64,000 nt of DNA from assembly GCA_026874595.1 (NCBI GenBank), contig CM049318.1, forward strand, positions 50,680,750-50,744,749, given 5' to 3'. The notes beneath the pieces were generated by a model that saw nothing but the letters and a program-made list of their open reading frames with translations, had not been told where the DNA came from and did no database searches. Both the position numbers and the translations under genes were made by a program. This document shows positions 1 through 12,400 of this stretch, piece by piece (positions within the stretch are counted from its first letter, which is position 1; each line of letters starts with the position of its first letter). The DNA comes from Sipunculus nudus (lineage: Eukaryota > Annelida > Sipuncula > Golfingiida > Sipunculidae).

Positions 1-533
1 TGTGATTGGCTTAAACCCTCCATCTGTCATTACGAAAGTGACCTTATTAGCCAATCATAAGAGTTCTAATGTTTGAGGTGATCAAATACAGACGGTCACT
101 GAACATTTCATTTGTCAACAACCGTGTTTGATTCAGCGACGCAATATAAAAGGAAAAAAGTCAAAATGCCAATTTTTATTTTTTTTCTGAAATGAGGATG
201 TCGGAGGTCGGCGGGTTTGTAAACCAAAAAATTAAAAAAGTCTGGCCTTATGTGAATCTGATGTGTGTACATGTATAACAGGAGCACACTGGTCTACAAA
301 TAGTTTTGTTGACCCAAAATGTAGGGATTGCATGGAGAGTGTCTTGTGCTCAGTGCTGCCACCTGTAGGTAGGAGCTTTAGTTATTGCGATATTATTTTC
401 TTTTAGTTTAAAAAGGACACGTTGTTTGAAAATGGTTTTTATCTCTAATGTTTTTAAACACAAAATAAGGTCGTTCCTTACTGTAACTGATCCAGTAGAT
501 GTGTTATATTATATTTATTGTGTGACGAGAATG

Positions 534-541
534 TGACGTCA
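534..541. promoter_or_regulatory. CRE-type TGACGTCA palindrome
   Basis: A perfect 8-bp TGACGTCA (the CREB/ATF site) lies 52 bases upstream of an ATG in good context (TTTCATGGCGG). An inverted pair of CCAAT-type motifs (TGATTGGCT at 3-11 and AGCCAATCA at 50-58) lies further upstream. Together they look like a small promoter, but each motif also occurs by chance. The rest of 1-592 shows nothing coding. Confidence 0.35.
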
Positions 542-592
542 TGCGAGATCTCAGCGAGAGGGTGCGTTCCCTTGCTGCGTTTCTCATGTTTC

Positions 593-1986
593 ATGGCGGA
601 TATTTCGAGAAGTCTGACATATAAAACAGATAATACAAGGAAGAATTTGCCTACGATCAGTGTAAGTCTTATTAATATGTTTGTTTGGTATCATGTCAAT
701 TATCAGAAGGAAAATTAAGGCATGACATGTCCTGTAGAGATGATGATTATTAAGTGAAGTGGCATGTAACTTATTTTGCTGTGTACGTGATATGCCATGT
801 TCATATTTAGACTGGTTTCTGCTTAAATGTAACTGTACAAACGGAAATAATACATTCTTGTTGTGGTAATCCTAGCAGTAGTGTCATAGATATTTGTCTC
901 AGTTTACTGTGGATGGGCAAGTATACAATATTTAATACCTTCGAATATTGTTACACAGAATACAGAAGGAAGCCTTAATATGTTGTACCAGACAATGTTT
1001 ACTAAATACATCTAATGTGTAAAGTGGTAATACAGTTAAATTGTGGAGAATATTTTATGGTACAAGAAGCATGATTAATAGTATGTGTTAGATTGAGTAG
1101 ACATGGGGTTGTATACTTAAAATACCTTTTATGTTTATCCACTGGACCTCTTCAAGTCTTTATGAGTTTATTTGTATCTCTAGACAGTAAACATATGGAA
1201 GACACTTTTATGTTGGGATAGTTTGTAATATTCAACTCTTAATTTGACCTTTGTACACTGTTATAACAGGTGACCGTTTTCCTGATGAAACTTAAAGCTA
1301 ACTATTCACCTGTTTGATCTGGAAACTATTTATTATATTCTTTTCTTTTTCTACATATGTATTAGTGAACACTTGATAATTCCTGTTGGATAAAGTATTT
1401 ATGGTGCCTGTACAACTGATATGAGAGTTTGGTTATCCATGCCTGTTAATGTAATTATAAGGAATGGAATTTCTAGCCTGTTTTATATAAGATTATGGGG
1501 AATTTATTTTTGATTTAATAAACTTCAGTTGTCAGTATAGACTCCTTTAAGCTGAGCACCAGCATATGGAAATTACTTTATCATTTTTATTATTTTACTC
1601 CATCATGGCTTATTGGTCTTATTTAACAATACTTGTTTTTTTTTAAAATGCAACTAAAGGATATAATAGCGACAGTTTGTCATTTTTTAATATATCACTA
1701 CGTATTTATAGGATGTGAGACTGGGTAACAGGTTGTGTAGTTTGATAGTTGTCATCTATAGGTACATAAATGTTTTGCCTCATGTTACCTCGTGTTTACA
1801 TGTGAACAGTTCATGTTATAGTTTGTTGGCTTTACACTGTACAGAGGGGCATGTGCCATGTTTAAAGCTACTATATTGTTTTGTTTTGTACAGGTGGCAG
1901 CCACCTACTTTGTTGGGAAGACAAAATACTTTGTCTGGAAGACAAATACTTGTTCTGGAAGGAAAGAATACAGTGTGTATATTTAA
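593..1986 (+). CDS. Possible two-exon small host gene, unknown product
   Basis: I do not recognise this product. A possible first exon runs 593-661, beginning MADISRSLTYK and ending at a consensus donor (GTAAGT at 662-667) after 23 codons in phase 0. A polypyrimidine-rich acceptor (TTTTGTACAG) ends at 1893. From 1894 a phase-0 frame runs 30 codons to a TAA ending at 1986 and contains an imperfect 20-bp repeat (FVGKTKYFVWKTN). Two overlapping AATAAA signals lie at 2274-2283. Spliced, this would give about 53 residues. The CRE motif upstream supports a transcription unit, but no family similarity is seen, and the exon pairing is inferred. Other exons, or a non-coding transcript, are equally possible. 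The intron and 1987-2529 show nothing else. Confidence 0.22.
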
Positions 1987-2531
1987 CAGTGAAGTTGACT
2001 TTAATGAATCCCACCACATGTATCATGGGCATAACCCACTGATATTTGTAATAATTTAATTGATATATTCATATCTGGATCCTATTCTGTGCTCTGTTAT
2101 ATCATCTTTTACTTTACTGAATAATAACTGGCAACAATACATTGCTCAATCCTCATTACCTTGTTTTAGTTAACAATGAGCAAAGTAGAATGCTTGTGGC
2201 TGTGTGTGTCTTTGAGAGAAGTGACATAAATAACAGCCATTAGAGTAGTCTATGGCTGGTTTTGTGCTTAAGCAATAAATAAAAGTGTACACAATGTACA
2301 TATGTCTCCCTTTTCATTTTGTGATTAAAAGACATTAGGTATTTGTTTTTTCTCTCATGCATGAATAAAACAGTGCTTAACAAGAACAAATACTAGTATA
2401 TTTTAAACTAATTTTAATATCACAAACGGGAAATGTATAAGGGTTAAACCCTTGCTTTTCAAATTATATATACTGAATTCAATGACTATCACCCAGCTTC
2501 TGCACACAAACCTGCTAATCAAATTGCAGTA

Positions 2532-3506
2532 CAGTGAAACTCCTACTTGGGGACAACTCACTTATATGGACTCTTAAATCTCAGTCCCTTCAAATTTGCC
2601 TCTATATATGCTAACGTAAACTCAGTAAAGCGGACAACTCGCGATCCCGGACAACAGACAAACTTTCCCATCCAGCCTGTGTATACAGTACATATTACGA
2701 CCCTCTAAAGCAGACAGACATCCCAAGTTCTATTTTTGTTCATATATCTGCCGGGAGATGGCGCCCCGAGGTCGTGACCTCATATGACCTGTTGTTTTGG
2801 TCAAAGCGACAACCAGAAGAAAATTTGGTGAACTATTGTGATTTTACATGTGAATATACAGTCAAAATTGTTGTTTATTTCTATAAATTTGTAGATATCA
2901 CAATCATTACTTTATTAAGACTGGCCAGTCAATCAGAATAAAACTAAGCTTTTAAACAGCTTTTAATTTGACAAGACCACCATCAAAGACTTAAGTTCAT
3001 GCATTGTAATGGCATCCGGCCTGGGGAGCCTTAATTAGTTAGCGGCAGTTTGCACTTTGTTATAGTGAATGCCATGTGAAGACTACCCTTTAACAAATAA
3101 TCATGCTGCCCAGAGGCTGTCAATAATCAATCTTCAATATATATTTAGTGCAACCATCCATGAACTATGCTTATTTAGAAAATGAAGCATGTTACGTCGA
3201 AGTGAAACTCCCTAGATTAGTGTGTAGGGCCTAGCTGATGTAGCTGAAACAGAGAAAGTGTTTGTCTTTCCTTTTTTAATAATTATATTTCATAAATAAA
3301 AAAATGCATATTTAAGCTTTTTTGAAAATGATTTGAAGGAAATTTATGTATTTCAAATTAAGTGTAAACATCATCAAAACAGAGGATATCAGTAACATTC
3401 AATGATGAACTGAAGAAATATGCCAAACTCTTCTAAACAGGACAACTCACTAATACTGACAAAATCCTCCAGTCCCTTGAATGTCCAGCTTAGAGGAGTT
3501 TCACTG
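2532..3506. mobile_element. Non-autonomous pogo/Tigger-like TIR element
   Basis: The ends are inverted copies beginning CAGTGAAACTCCT, flanked on both sides by TA (2530-2531 and 3507-3508), the dinucleotide target duplication of the Tc1/mariner/pogo superfamily. The subterminal GGACAACTC-type motifs recur inside (for example near 2630 and 3440), as is usual for pogo/Tigger ends. The 975-bp interior holds no transposase frame, so this would be a deletion derivative or MITE. The superfamily call rests on the end sequence and the TA duplication. Confidence 0.7.
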
Positions 3507-3615
3507 TACTTGCTAAATATTTTGTAAATTGATTAGCTACCACTGCTAGGCAATTCTGAAAAAGTAAATTATACCCTGGATCTGTACAAGTTCATTGAAC
3601 CAATGTATGAAAAGT

Positions 3616-4170
3616 TCAAGCTATATTCCACTGATTCAGCTCCTTTGTTGGAACAATACCAGTCAATACCAAACCAGTTGTTCCCAATTTTAAAGTCCAT
3701 GGAAGAGAAGTACTTAATTCCTTAAGGGCCACTCCAGATCCGGAGCTTCTGAAAAAGACATTAGAAAAATTGTTCACTGGTTTATCCTCTGTTACTGAAC
3801 AGCAGCTTGCAGACTTTCTCCCTGGAAGGTACCACAATGTACAGGATCCTGCCCTCAGAGAAAAGATGCAGCATAGTCAGCTCCCCAACATCATTGGGGA
3901 GCAGAACTTGGGAGATCTCGACTGCAGCCCATGATCCCTTCATTTCTGCAGCTTCTCTAACATGATGAGCGTGAACCACACTATGTCATCATGGTTTGCC
4001 AAGAAAGACAGCTGTAAAAAAGTAGACTTTTACAGATTTTCATGAAGAAAGGACCACAACTTCGATCCAGCTACAAGGAACATGTGAAGACTGTCCTGGA
4101 AAAAAGAAAGCAGTGTTCATGAATGCCACAAAGCAGAAAATTGAACATCAGTTTCAGAGAAAACTAGAGA
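3616..4170 (+). pseudogene. Broken coding remnant of a repeated animal gene family
   Basis: Reading across one missing base near 3722, the plus strand encodes continuous protein-like sequence including LLEQYQSIPNQLFPILKSM, then LLKKTLEKLFTGLSSVTEQQ, then LPGRYHNVQDPALREKM and LPNIIGEQNLGDLDC, followed by a lysine-rich tail near 4060-4170. This reminds me of uncharacterised multi-copy proteins in animal genomes, but I cannot name a function. The frame breaks at 3722 and again after about 3930, so it is a pseudogene. It lies directly upstream of a Gypsy pol remnant and could be cargo or simply a neighbour. Confidence 0.4.
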
Positions 4171-4237
4171 GAAAGAATAAGATTATTTAAGAGAAAGAAA
4201 GAAAACCACAGAATCTAGGCAGGAGCTAGATCTAGTA

Positions 4238-4498
4238 ATGTTGCCCCTATGTCAAATTCTGAAAGAAACCGACATTCCTTTGCCAAGAGAAATGTTATAC
4301 GGCAGAAAACCACGAGGTATATTGCCCATGCACCAAAGTTCATCACCAATTAGAGATGATGTTGCACGCAAACTTTCTCAACATAAGAGCACGCAAAAGC
4401 AGTATCATGATGGATCTCCAGCCACTTGTACGAGAACAGAATGTTTCAGTTAGAGATCACCAACTAGGACTTGACTCCCACTATGAGTTTGACATATA
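4238..4498 (+). pseudogene. Gypsy pol C-terminus (post-integrase region), frameshifted
   Basis: The frame encodes LPREMLYGRKPRGILPMHQ followed by LSQHKSTQKQYHD. After a one-base shift near 4410 it continues LQPLVREQNVSVRDHQLG. This order (a P-x-E-MLYGR-x-RG-x-LP block, a basic helix ending in QYHD, then a beta-rich V-x-V-x-D segment) is typical of the region downstream of the DDE core in Ty3/Gypsy integrases. Reverse transcriptase and the DDE core are missing, so this is a 5'-truncated copy. Its polypurine tract and LTR follow about 230 bases downstream, as expected. Confidence 0.65.
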
Positions 4499-4735
4499 AA
4501 ACTACCACAAAGACTCATTGAAACCTGATTCATTTCTTTTTATTAATATTTCCATACACTTGGTACATTGCATGAATGCATCAGTTCAATCTTCCTGTGC
4601 TTTATTGAAGTATTTGGACCATCACAATATTATGTAACCATATATGCTTCCAAGAGAGCAGTTGCTTTTAGGGAATAACACTTGGTTGTTTTTTGTTTTT
4701 TGGACCCATATATCTTTTTTTAACAAAAATGGGGA

Positions 4736-5219
4736 TGTAATGGGACTATATTGTACAGAGTAATTGTACACAGAATTAAATTGTAGTTCAGCTCCAGTAG
4801 TTGAGTTGTGTGAACGTGCGGACCGGAGTAGTGAGATCATGTACCTGTATAACTATAAGAGCAACTATCCAGCATTACACTTTCAAAGTTGCATTATAAA
4901 TACACAGAATATGTTATTCTATATACATGGATTTAGCACTGGCTGCTCTGTTACATTTTATGTTGGGGAAGGTTTGCCTCAACCTTTGCCTGTCAGTTTT
5001 ATTTAGTGATATTAAATGTGTATTCAAGTAGCTTTATTCTAATAGGTTATTTAGTTAGATGAGTTTTGCTTAGTTTAATTATATATTGTTTCAGTGAACC
5101 TCTTCTTCTTCATCAGTATTCTTACCATGTCGCATAGTATATTTGTATATGTTAATATGTTATGTCACTGTGTGTACCTTCATCACATAATAAACATCAG
5201 AGTGTGACAAATCCTGACA
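4736..5219 (+). mobile_element. 3' LTR of the truncated Gypsy copy, with PPT
   Basis: A purine-rich AAAAATGGGGA (4725-4735) directly precedes a sequence starting TGTAATGGGA and ending ATCCTGACA, giving TG...CA termini over 484 bp. An AATAAA-type signal (ATAATAAAC) lies about 30 bases before the 3' end. The placement after a Gypsy integrase C-terminus fits a 3' LTR. No matching 5' LTR is in the window and no target duplication can be tested. The exact 3' end is therefore inferred. Confidence 0.55.
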
Positions 5220-5984
5220 CCTTCCTTTTTAATTGACACCCATAAGTTTGTCCCTTATATTAGTTCAATAACAGCGACACTTGGCTGTGATCAGATGTTG
5301 CATCAAGACATATTGCTGCACAAAACATGTCAGAGTGCTGTGATACCTTAACAAATATGGCAGATTTGCTGCAAGAACAACAAGAAGGTATCCATCACCT
5401 TGGTGCCTCTGTTGAAATAAACATTTAAGCAATACTAGCTGATAATTTTGGCCAAGAGGATGAGAGATCAAATTGACAATTATTGCCTGATCTTTCACGT
5501 TCCTTATTCATGAATCAAGACTTTCTATCATGATAAGTACAAGAGTGAACGTGTGCATAAACTTAAACTAGAATGTGGTCATGCTAAGGGGAACTTATCC
5601 AGGAAAAAATTAAATGAAAGACCTTATGACAGACACTAAAATTTCATTAAAGGTGATGAGTCAGGTCATTGAACGTGACATAGTGCACATAAAATTTACT
5701 GAGGTACATGAATCCTTCCACAGTAATGTAAGTAACCCTCTTGAGAGGAAAGATTCTGATAATTTTGCCAGGTTGGTGTGTGTGTCAACCACTTCGAGGC
5801 TGATGCTCAGTATTGGCTGAATAGTCTCCATGTCAATCTGAGTAGTGACACTAATCCAGCAAGACAAGTTGAAAGGCCTGACCCAGATGTAACCATACAG
5901 CAGGCACAAAGCTCCTTTGTCAAGGGCAAAGGGGAGACAAATTTGGCGCAATCCTGTCACTGTCAACCTTGAATAAAAAAGAAT
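5220..5984 (+). other. Decayed retroelement-like sequence, possibly BEL gag
   Basis: Short plus-strand open stretches resemble coding sequence, for example IAAQNMSECCDTLTNMADLL near 5305 and FEADAQYWLNSLHVNLSS near 5800, but all are broken by stops. Position immediately upstream of a BEL/Pao protease suggests a gag remnant, although I see no diagnostic motif. It could equally be an unrelated fragment. Confidence 0.25.
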
Positions 5985-8900
5985 GCAAGTCTGAGAACAG
6001 CATCAAAACTTTCCAAGAGTCCGATAGGGAGGACCAGAGAATGGTTCAACTTCCTTAAATCTTTGTGAAACTGAGCTTGCCCTTACCCTGAGAAGCAATG
6101 GCCACTCGTGAGGACTGTATAGAATTGATCTTCCAGATGTTCCAGCAGATGAAATAACCTTTATTATTGGACAAGACGTACCTGAAGCACTTGTTCCATT
6201 GGAGGTAATCAGTGGTAAAGCATGTGAGCCATTCTGAACTCAAACAGCTCTTGGATGGATGCTCAACAGCCCAATGAGTATGAGCAGACACAATAAAGCT
6301 AGCTGTAATCAGTGGTAAAGCATGTGGGCCATTCTGAACTCAAACAGCTCTTGGATGGATGCTCAACAGCCCAATGAGTATGAGCAGACACAATAAAGCT
6401 AGCTGTAATCAGTGGTAAAGCATGTGAGCCATTCTGAACTCAAACTGCTCTTGGATGGATGCTCAACAGCCCAATGAGTATGAGAAGACACAATAAAGCT
6501 AGCTGTAATCAGTGGTAAAGCATGTGGGCCATTCTGAACTCAAACAGCTCTTGGATGGATGCTCAACAGCCCAATGAGTATGAGCAGACACAATAAAGCT
6601 AGCTGTAATCAGTGGTAAAGCATGTGAGCCATTCTGAACTCAAACTGCTCTTGGATGGATGCTCAACAGCCCAATGAGTATGAGCAGACACAATAAAGCT
6701 AGCTGTAATCAGTGGTAAAGCATGTGAGCCATTCTGAACTCAAACAGTTCTTGGATGGATGCTCAACAGCCCAATGAGTATGAGCAGACACAATAAAGCT
6801 AGCTGTAATCAGTGGTAAAGCATGTGAGCCATTCTGAACTCAAACAGCTCTTGGATGGATGCTCAACAGCCCAATGAGTATGAGCAGACACAATAAAGCT
6901 AGCTGTAATCAGTGGTAAAGCATGTGAGCCATTCTGAACTCAAACAGCTCTTGGATGGATGCTCAACAGCCCATTGAGTATGAGCAGACACAATAAAGCT
7001 AGCTGTAATCAGTGGTAAAGCATGTGAGCCATTCTGAACTCAAACTGCTCTTGGATGGATGCTCAACAGCCCTATGAGTATGAGCAGACACAATAAAGCT
7101 AGCTGTAATCAGTGGTAAAGCATGTGAGCCATTCTGAACTCAAACAGCTCTTGGATGGATGCTCAACAGCCCAATGAGTATGAGCAGACACAATAAAGCT
7201 AGCTGTAATCAGTGGTAAAGCATGTGAGCCATTCTGAACTCAAACAGCTCTTGGATGGATGCTCAACAGCCCAATGAGTATGAGCAGACACAATAAAGCT
7301 AGCTGTAATCAGTGGTAAAGCATGTGAGCCATTCTGAACTCAAACAGCTCTTGAATGGATGCTCAACAGCCCAATGAGTATGAGCAGACACAATAAAGCT
7401 AGCTGTAATCAGTGGTAAAGCATGTGAGCCATTCTGAACTAAAACAGCTCTTGGATGGATGCTCAACAGCCCAATGAGTATGAGCAGACACAATAAAGCT
7501 AGCTGTTATCAGTGGTAAAGCATGTGAGCCATTCTGAACTCAAACAGCTCTTGGATGGATGCTCAACAGCCCAATGAGTATGAGCAGACACAATAAAGCT
7601 AGCTGTTATCAGTGGTAAAGCATGTGAGCCATTCTGAACTCGACAAGCTCTTGGATGGATGCTCAACAGCCCAATGAGTATGAGCAGACACAATAAAGCT
7701 AGCTGTAATCAGTGGTAAAGCATGTGAGCCATTCTGAACTCAAACAGCTCTTGGATGGATGCGCAACAGCCCAATGAGTATGAGCAGACACAATAAAGCT
7801 AGCTGTAATCAGTGGTAAAGCATGTGAGCCATTCTGAACTCAAACAGCTCTTGGATGGATGCGCAACAGCCCAATGAGTATGAGCAGACACAATAAAGCT
7901 AGCTGTAATCAGTGGTAAAGCATGTGAGCCATTCTGAACTCAAACAGCTCTTGGATGGATGCTCAACAGCCCAATGAGTATGAGCAGACACAATAAAGCT
8001 AGCTGTAATCAGTGGTAAAGCATGTGAGCCATTCTGAACTCAAACAGCTCTTGGATGGATGCTCAACAGCCCAATGAGTATGAGCAGACACAATAAAGCT
8101 AGCTGTAATCAGTGGTAAAGCATGTGAGCCATTCTGAACTCAAACAGCTCTTGGATGAATGCTCAACAGGTCAATGAGTATGAGCAGACACAATAAATCT
8201 AGCTGTAACTTAATATCAACTGACATAAGACTTGAGGACCAGGTTAAATGGTTTTGGGAAAAGGAAACTGGGAACTTCACAAGATTCTGTTGAAGACAAG
8301 AATGTAATTGAAATTTGATATGACACAGCGACCATTGTGGATGGTCATTATGAAATGGCTATACCATTAAAATCTAAACAGCTAGATTTGGTGAATAACT
8401 ATGAAATGGCACAACAAAGGTTGGTCCAGTTGGAATGGAAGTTATTGAAGATCCAGCTATTTTCAAGAAATACTATGTAGGCATCAAGGAGTTAGTAGAT
8501 AGAGTTTTGCTGAAAAAATGTGTCATCAGCCAACCCTTACGATACTGAGGGCAGAACCTCGTAAATTCCCCACCATGCTGTTCACCACCCAAATAAACCG
8601 GACAAAGATTGAATTGTCTTCGATTGCACTGCATGTTTGCTGGGAATCTTCTCAATTCCAATGCCTCACAAGGCCCCAACATGACCAACAAATTGAAATA
8701 CATGCTAATGCCCTTTAGACAAGAGGTTAAGTACCCCCAGGTAAAGGTGCCTCATGAAGATTGTGATTCCCTTCAGTTTCTGTGATGGCAAAACAATGAT
8801 ATCACACATTGTCCTGAAATATATCGCATGACTGTCATTTTTGTTTGGTGGGGTGTTGAGCCTCCATTGTTCAATTATGCACTAAAAAAAATTCCATATG

Positions 8901-9320
8901 ACAATTGCCATGACTTTAACGCTGAAACTGTGAATGTAGTACACCGCAACTTCTATGTGGATGACTGCTTTAAATCAGAACCATCAACAGAGGAGCCAAT
9001 GAAACTTTTTACAGATCTCTGTAACTTACTGTCTAGAGGTAGGTTCAGGCTTACAAAGTGGTTTAATATTGATATAAAGGTACTTGAGGACATACCCAGT
9101 GCAGGGAGGTCAAAGACTATTATAAGGGAGCTGGGCCTCAATAAATATGAACTCGCATCTGAGAAGGCTCTTGGAGTTAAAAGGGACACAGAATCTGACT
9201 TGTTAGGCTTCAAGATTAAGGTCAAGGAAAAGCCCGTTACTCATAGGGGTGTCTCAAGTGTTGTTAGGTTCTGCATGTGACCCACTAGGATTTGTCAGTC
9301 TGTATGTGCTGATGTTAAGT
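5985..9320 (+). pseudogene. BEL/Pao retrotransposon pol (protease-RT), interrupted
   Basis: Upstream of the satellite the frame reads LPDVPADEITFIIGQDVPEA, the BEL/Pao protease signature (the LLIG-x-D-x-PEA type). Downstream it resumes with LEDQVKWFWEKE, a connector, then QQRLVQLEWKL and KKYYVGIKELVDR, the start of the BEL-type reverse transcriptase. The frame from 8828 to 9280 contains NFYVDDCFKS with the catalytic YVDD at about 8954-8965, then GRFRLTKW, EKALGVKRDTESDLLGFKI and THRGVSSVV, all typical of this superfamily. Multiple stops and shifts break it, including a TGA inside the protease segment and a shift near 9270. RNase H, integrase and LTRs are not seen. The coding sequence is split by a 2-kb tandem array derived from itself. 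Confidence 0.85.
6201..8208 (+). repeat. 100-bp tandem satellite, 20 copies, derived from BEL protease coding DNA
   Basis: Twenty head-to-tail units of exactly 100 bp start at 6201, 6301 and so on to 8101, with a few bases of a next unit to 8208. Units are nearly identical. The last differs most (ACAGGTCAATG for ACAGCCCAATG). Variants cluster in neighbours: GTGGGCC units alternate with CAAACTGC units at 6301-6700, AGCTGTTATC marks the units at 7501 and 7601, and GCGCAACAGC those at 7701 and 7801. That pattern points to recent local unequal exchange. The first unit reads in frame from the BEL protease (EVISGKACEPF, then a TGA, then TQTALGWMLNSPMS), and the last leads in frame into the BEL connector, so the unit is a duplicated piece of the element itself. 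Because 100 is not a multiple of three, the array is not coding. Confidence 0.95.
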
Positions 9321-9479
9321 AATCTTTTTATATATGTATTTTTGCCATAATTTTGTTATTTTCTGTGAAAGTATAAGCCAAGATTTCTCCCGGACCTCCA
9401 TATTTTTGTTTCCCGGACAGCCAGCAGAAAAAATTATCTGTCAGCCAGTGAGATATGGGTGGTGGACTAATTTTCAAGA

Positions 9480-12400
9480 AGTTAACAAGTTTAAAGAAAG
9501 GAGAAAGCGAGATGCTCAAAAATTATTTGCTCTGCAGCATCACTGCCGCAGCTCTTTTGAAAAATGCTGGTGAAACTGTAAGTGACATTTTACTAAAAGC
9601 AATCATTCTTAAAGGTCTACCCGCCAAAATTTAAATCCTTTGTAATTGTCACCACTCAAAGAAAAGACCCCCATGACCTGGCATCGTTTAAAGCTGTCCT
9701 GAGAACATAGGAGAAAACAATGAAATCCTGTGACCCAGATTCCAGTGTCAACGTTATGGTAGTATAAAACAAGAGAGAATTTCGGTGTTACAGATGTGGA
9801 GAAATGGGGCATAGACAGTTTGAGTGTAAAGCCAGATGGTAAAAAGGTGATGGTGCTGTTGGTGAAACAAGAGAAAGCAAGAAGAGATGGTTTAATTACT
9901 GCAAGAATTTGACACATGATACACATTTCTGCCGGAAGAAGCTGAAGAGTGATGGGGCTAAAGGTGTCAAGCAATGAACATTTAATTGCTTTCAAAGTAA
10001 CTGTTGAGCTCCAGGGATCTGAGCTGGAGCATAATGACTTTATAAACCATATGTTTTACCAAGATGCTTTGGCAAAAATCACTTCCAAGAGATATGGTCT
10101 TATAATAATAGGAGGAAATGCGATAGCAAATTCATATCAACTGGAATTGTTTATATGTGTTTGATCCACACAGCAGAAATCATCTATGGTATCCTACAAC
10201 TGCAGCACATCAGTTCTTCTTACATTTGAATTACAATCAGAATTCTTTCAGTATATATCAAACTATGTTCATATGATGAATGCAACAATGTTTATAGTGA
10301 CATTTTTCAGAATAACCCAAGTCACCACTAAAGCATTTGAATACAACATCAGATGACCAGCTAAAGCAGGCAACCTAGTCAACAACAGACTTCATGGACA
10401 CTGTAAATAAAAGCCCACCTGAACATTAAAATGATTCTCAACAAGGTCTTCAACAAGGTATTCAAAGAATAGTTAAAGATCAGCAGCTAAAAATGAACAG
10501 AAAACTATATTTGATAGTGTACATGTGACAGAGAAAAATGTATCAAACTAACAGGAATAAAGAATGTATAAAAGATCAACAAAAATAACTTTTATCAAGA
10601 CAAAATGAAACTTGTCGTAGAAAAGAAAAAAAGCTGAGAAACAACAGAAGCAAAATGCCATAATTAAATCCTTCAAACTGTCACCACTCAAAGAAAAGAC
10701 CCCCATGACCTGGCATCCTTTAAAGCTGCCCTGAGAACATAGGAGAAAACAATGAAATCCCGTGACCCAGACTCCAGTGACAATGTCATGTAGTGCAAAA
10801 CAAGAGAGAATTTCGGTGTTACAGTGGTGGAGAAATGGCGCATAGACAGTTTGAGTGTAAAGCCAGATGGTAAAAAGGTGATGATGCTGTGGTGAAACAA
10901 GAGAAAGCAAGAAGAGATGGTGTAATTACTGCAAGAATTCGACCCATGATACACATTTCTACCGGAAGAAGCTGAAGAGTGATAGGGCTAAAGGTGTCAA
11001 GCAATGAACATTTAATTGCTTTCAAAGTAACTGTTGAGCTCCAGGGATCTGAGCTGGAGCATAATGACTTTGTAAACCATATGTTTTACCAAGATGCTTT
11101 GGCAGAAATTACTTCCAAAAGATATGGTCTTATTATAGTAGGAGGAAATGCGATTACAATTTCATACCAACTGGAATTGTTTATATGTGTTTGATCCTCA
11201 CAGCAGAAATCATCATGGGTATCCTACAACTGCAGCACACTAGTTCTTCTTACATTTTAATTGCAATCAGAATTCTTTCAGCATATATCAAACTATGTTC
11301 CTTAACATTAAAATGATTCTCAACAAGGTCTTCAACAAGGTATTCCAAGAATAGTTAAAGATCAGCAGCTAAAAATGAACAGAAAACTGTATTTGAAAGA
11401 GAACATGTGACACAAGAATGAATCAAGCTAACAGGAGTAAAGAATGTATAAAACATCAACAAAGAAAACTTTTATCAAGACCAAATGAAACTGATAGACA
11501 AAGAGAAAAAAAGCTGATAAACAACAGAAACAAACTGCCAAATTTTAATCTTTTATAACTGTCACCACTCAAAGAAAAGACCCCCATGACCTGGCATCCT
11601 TTAAAGCTGCCCTGAGAACATATGAGAAAACAATGAAATCCTGTGACCCAGATTCCAGTGACAATGTCATGTAGTGCAAAACCAGAGAGAATTTTGTAGT
11701 TACAGATGTTGAGAAATGGGGCATAGACAGTTTGAGTGTAAAGCCAAATCGAAAAAAGATGATGGTGCTGTTGGTGAAATGAGAAAGTGCAAGAAGAGAT
11801 GGTGCAATTACTGTAAGAATTCGAACCATGATACATGTTTCTGCATGAAAAAGCTGAAGGTGTGTCAAGCAATGAACACTCAATTGCTTTCAAAGTAACA
11901 TGTTTAGCTCCTGGGATCCAAGCTGGAGCATAATAACGTTGAAAACTATAACCGGCTTCTGTGGCTCAGGGGAGAGCGCAGGGCTCAAAGCCGGGAGATT
12001 GTGAGTTCGAATCTCAGCCGAGCCAGTGAGATTTTTCACGGTCAACCCCTACCCAGGGTGGGTGCTCTGCAGGCCCAATGGGGAGACTGTACCCAACAGT
12101 TGGGTTTCACTCACAAACGAGTGTGCCTTTCGGGGTTCCTCGGTGTTATGACCCAGCAATGGGGATGAGACACACCCAGGACCCGCAGGAGTGAATCACC
12201 GAGAATGGTTGACGCCAGAGCATTGTGTGCAAGCCCCTGTCACGGAGTCCGAAACCGGAATGGAAATTCTGCGGTTGTATATAGACTTAGTTAAGCAAGC
12301 ATTTAAAAAATGGAGGCGGTTACCTCCACCAAAAAAAAAAAAAAAAAAAAAACCTTGAAAACTATATGTTTTGCCAATTAGTTTTGGCAGAAATCACTTT

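Noticed and set aside
7299-7693. Minus-strand 64-codon frames in the 100-bp array
   Set aside because: The unit is 100 bp, so the frame changes each copy; these are pieces of the satellite.
6201-8208. CRISPR-like array
   Set aside because: Units are 100 bp, contiguous and without unique spacers, and the sequence is eukaryotic transposon DNA.
11951-12020. tRNA gene
   Set aside because: A and B boxes are present, but a non-tRNA body, polyA tail and target duplication show a SINE head.
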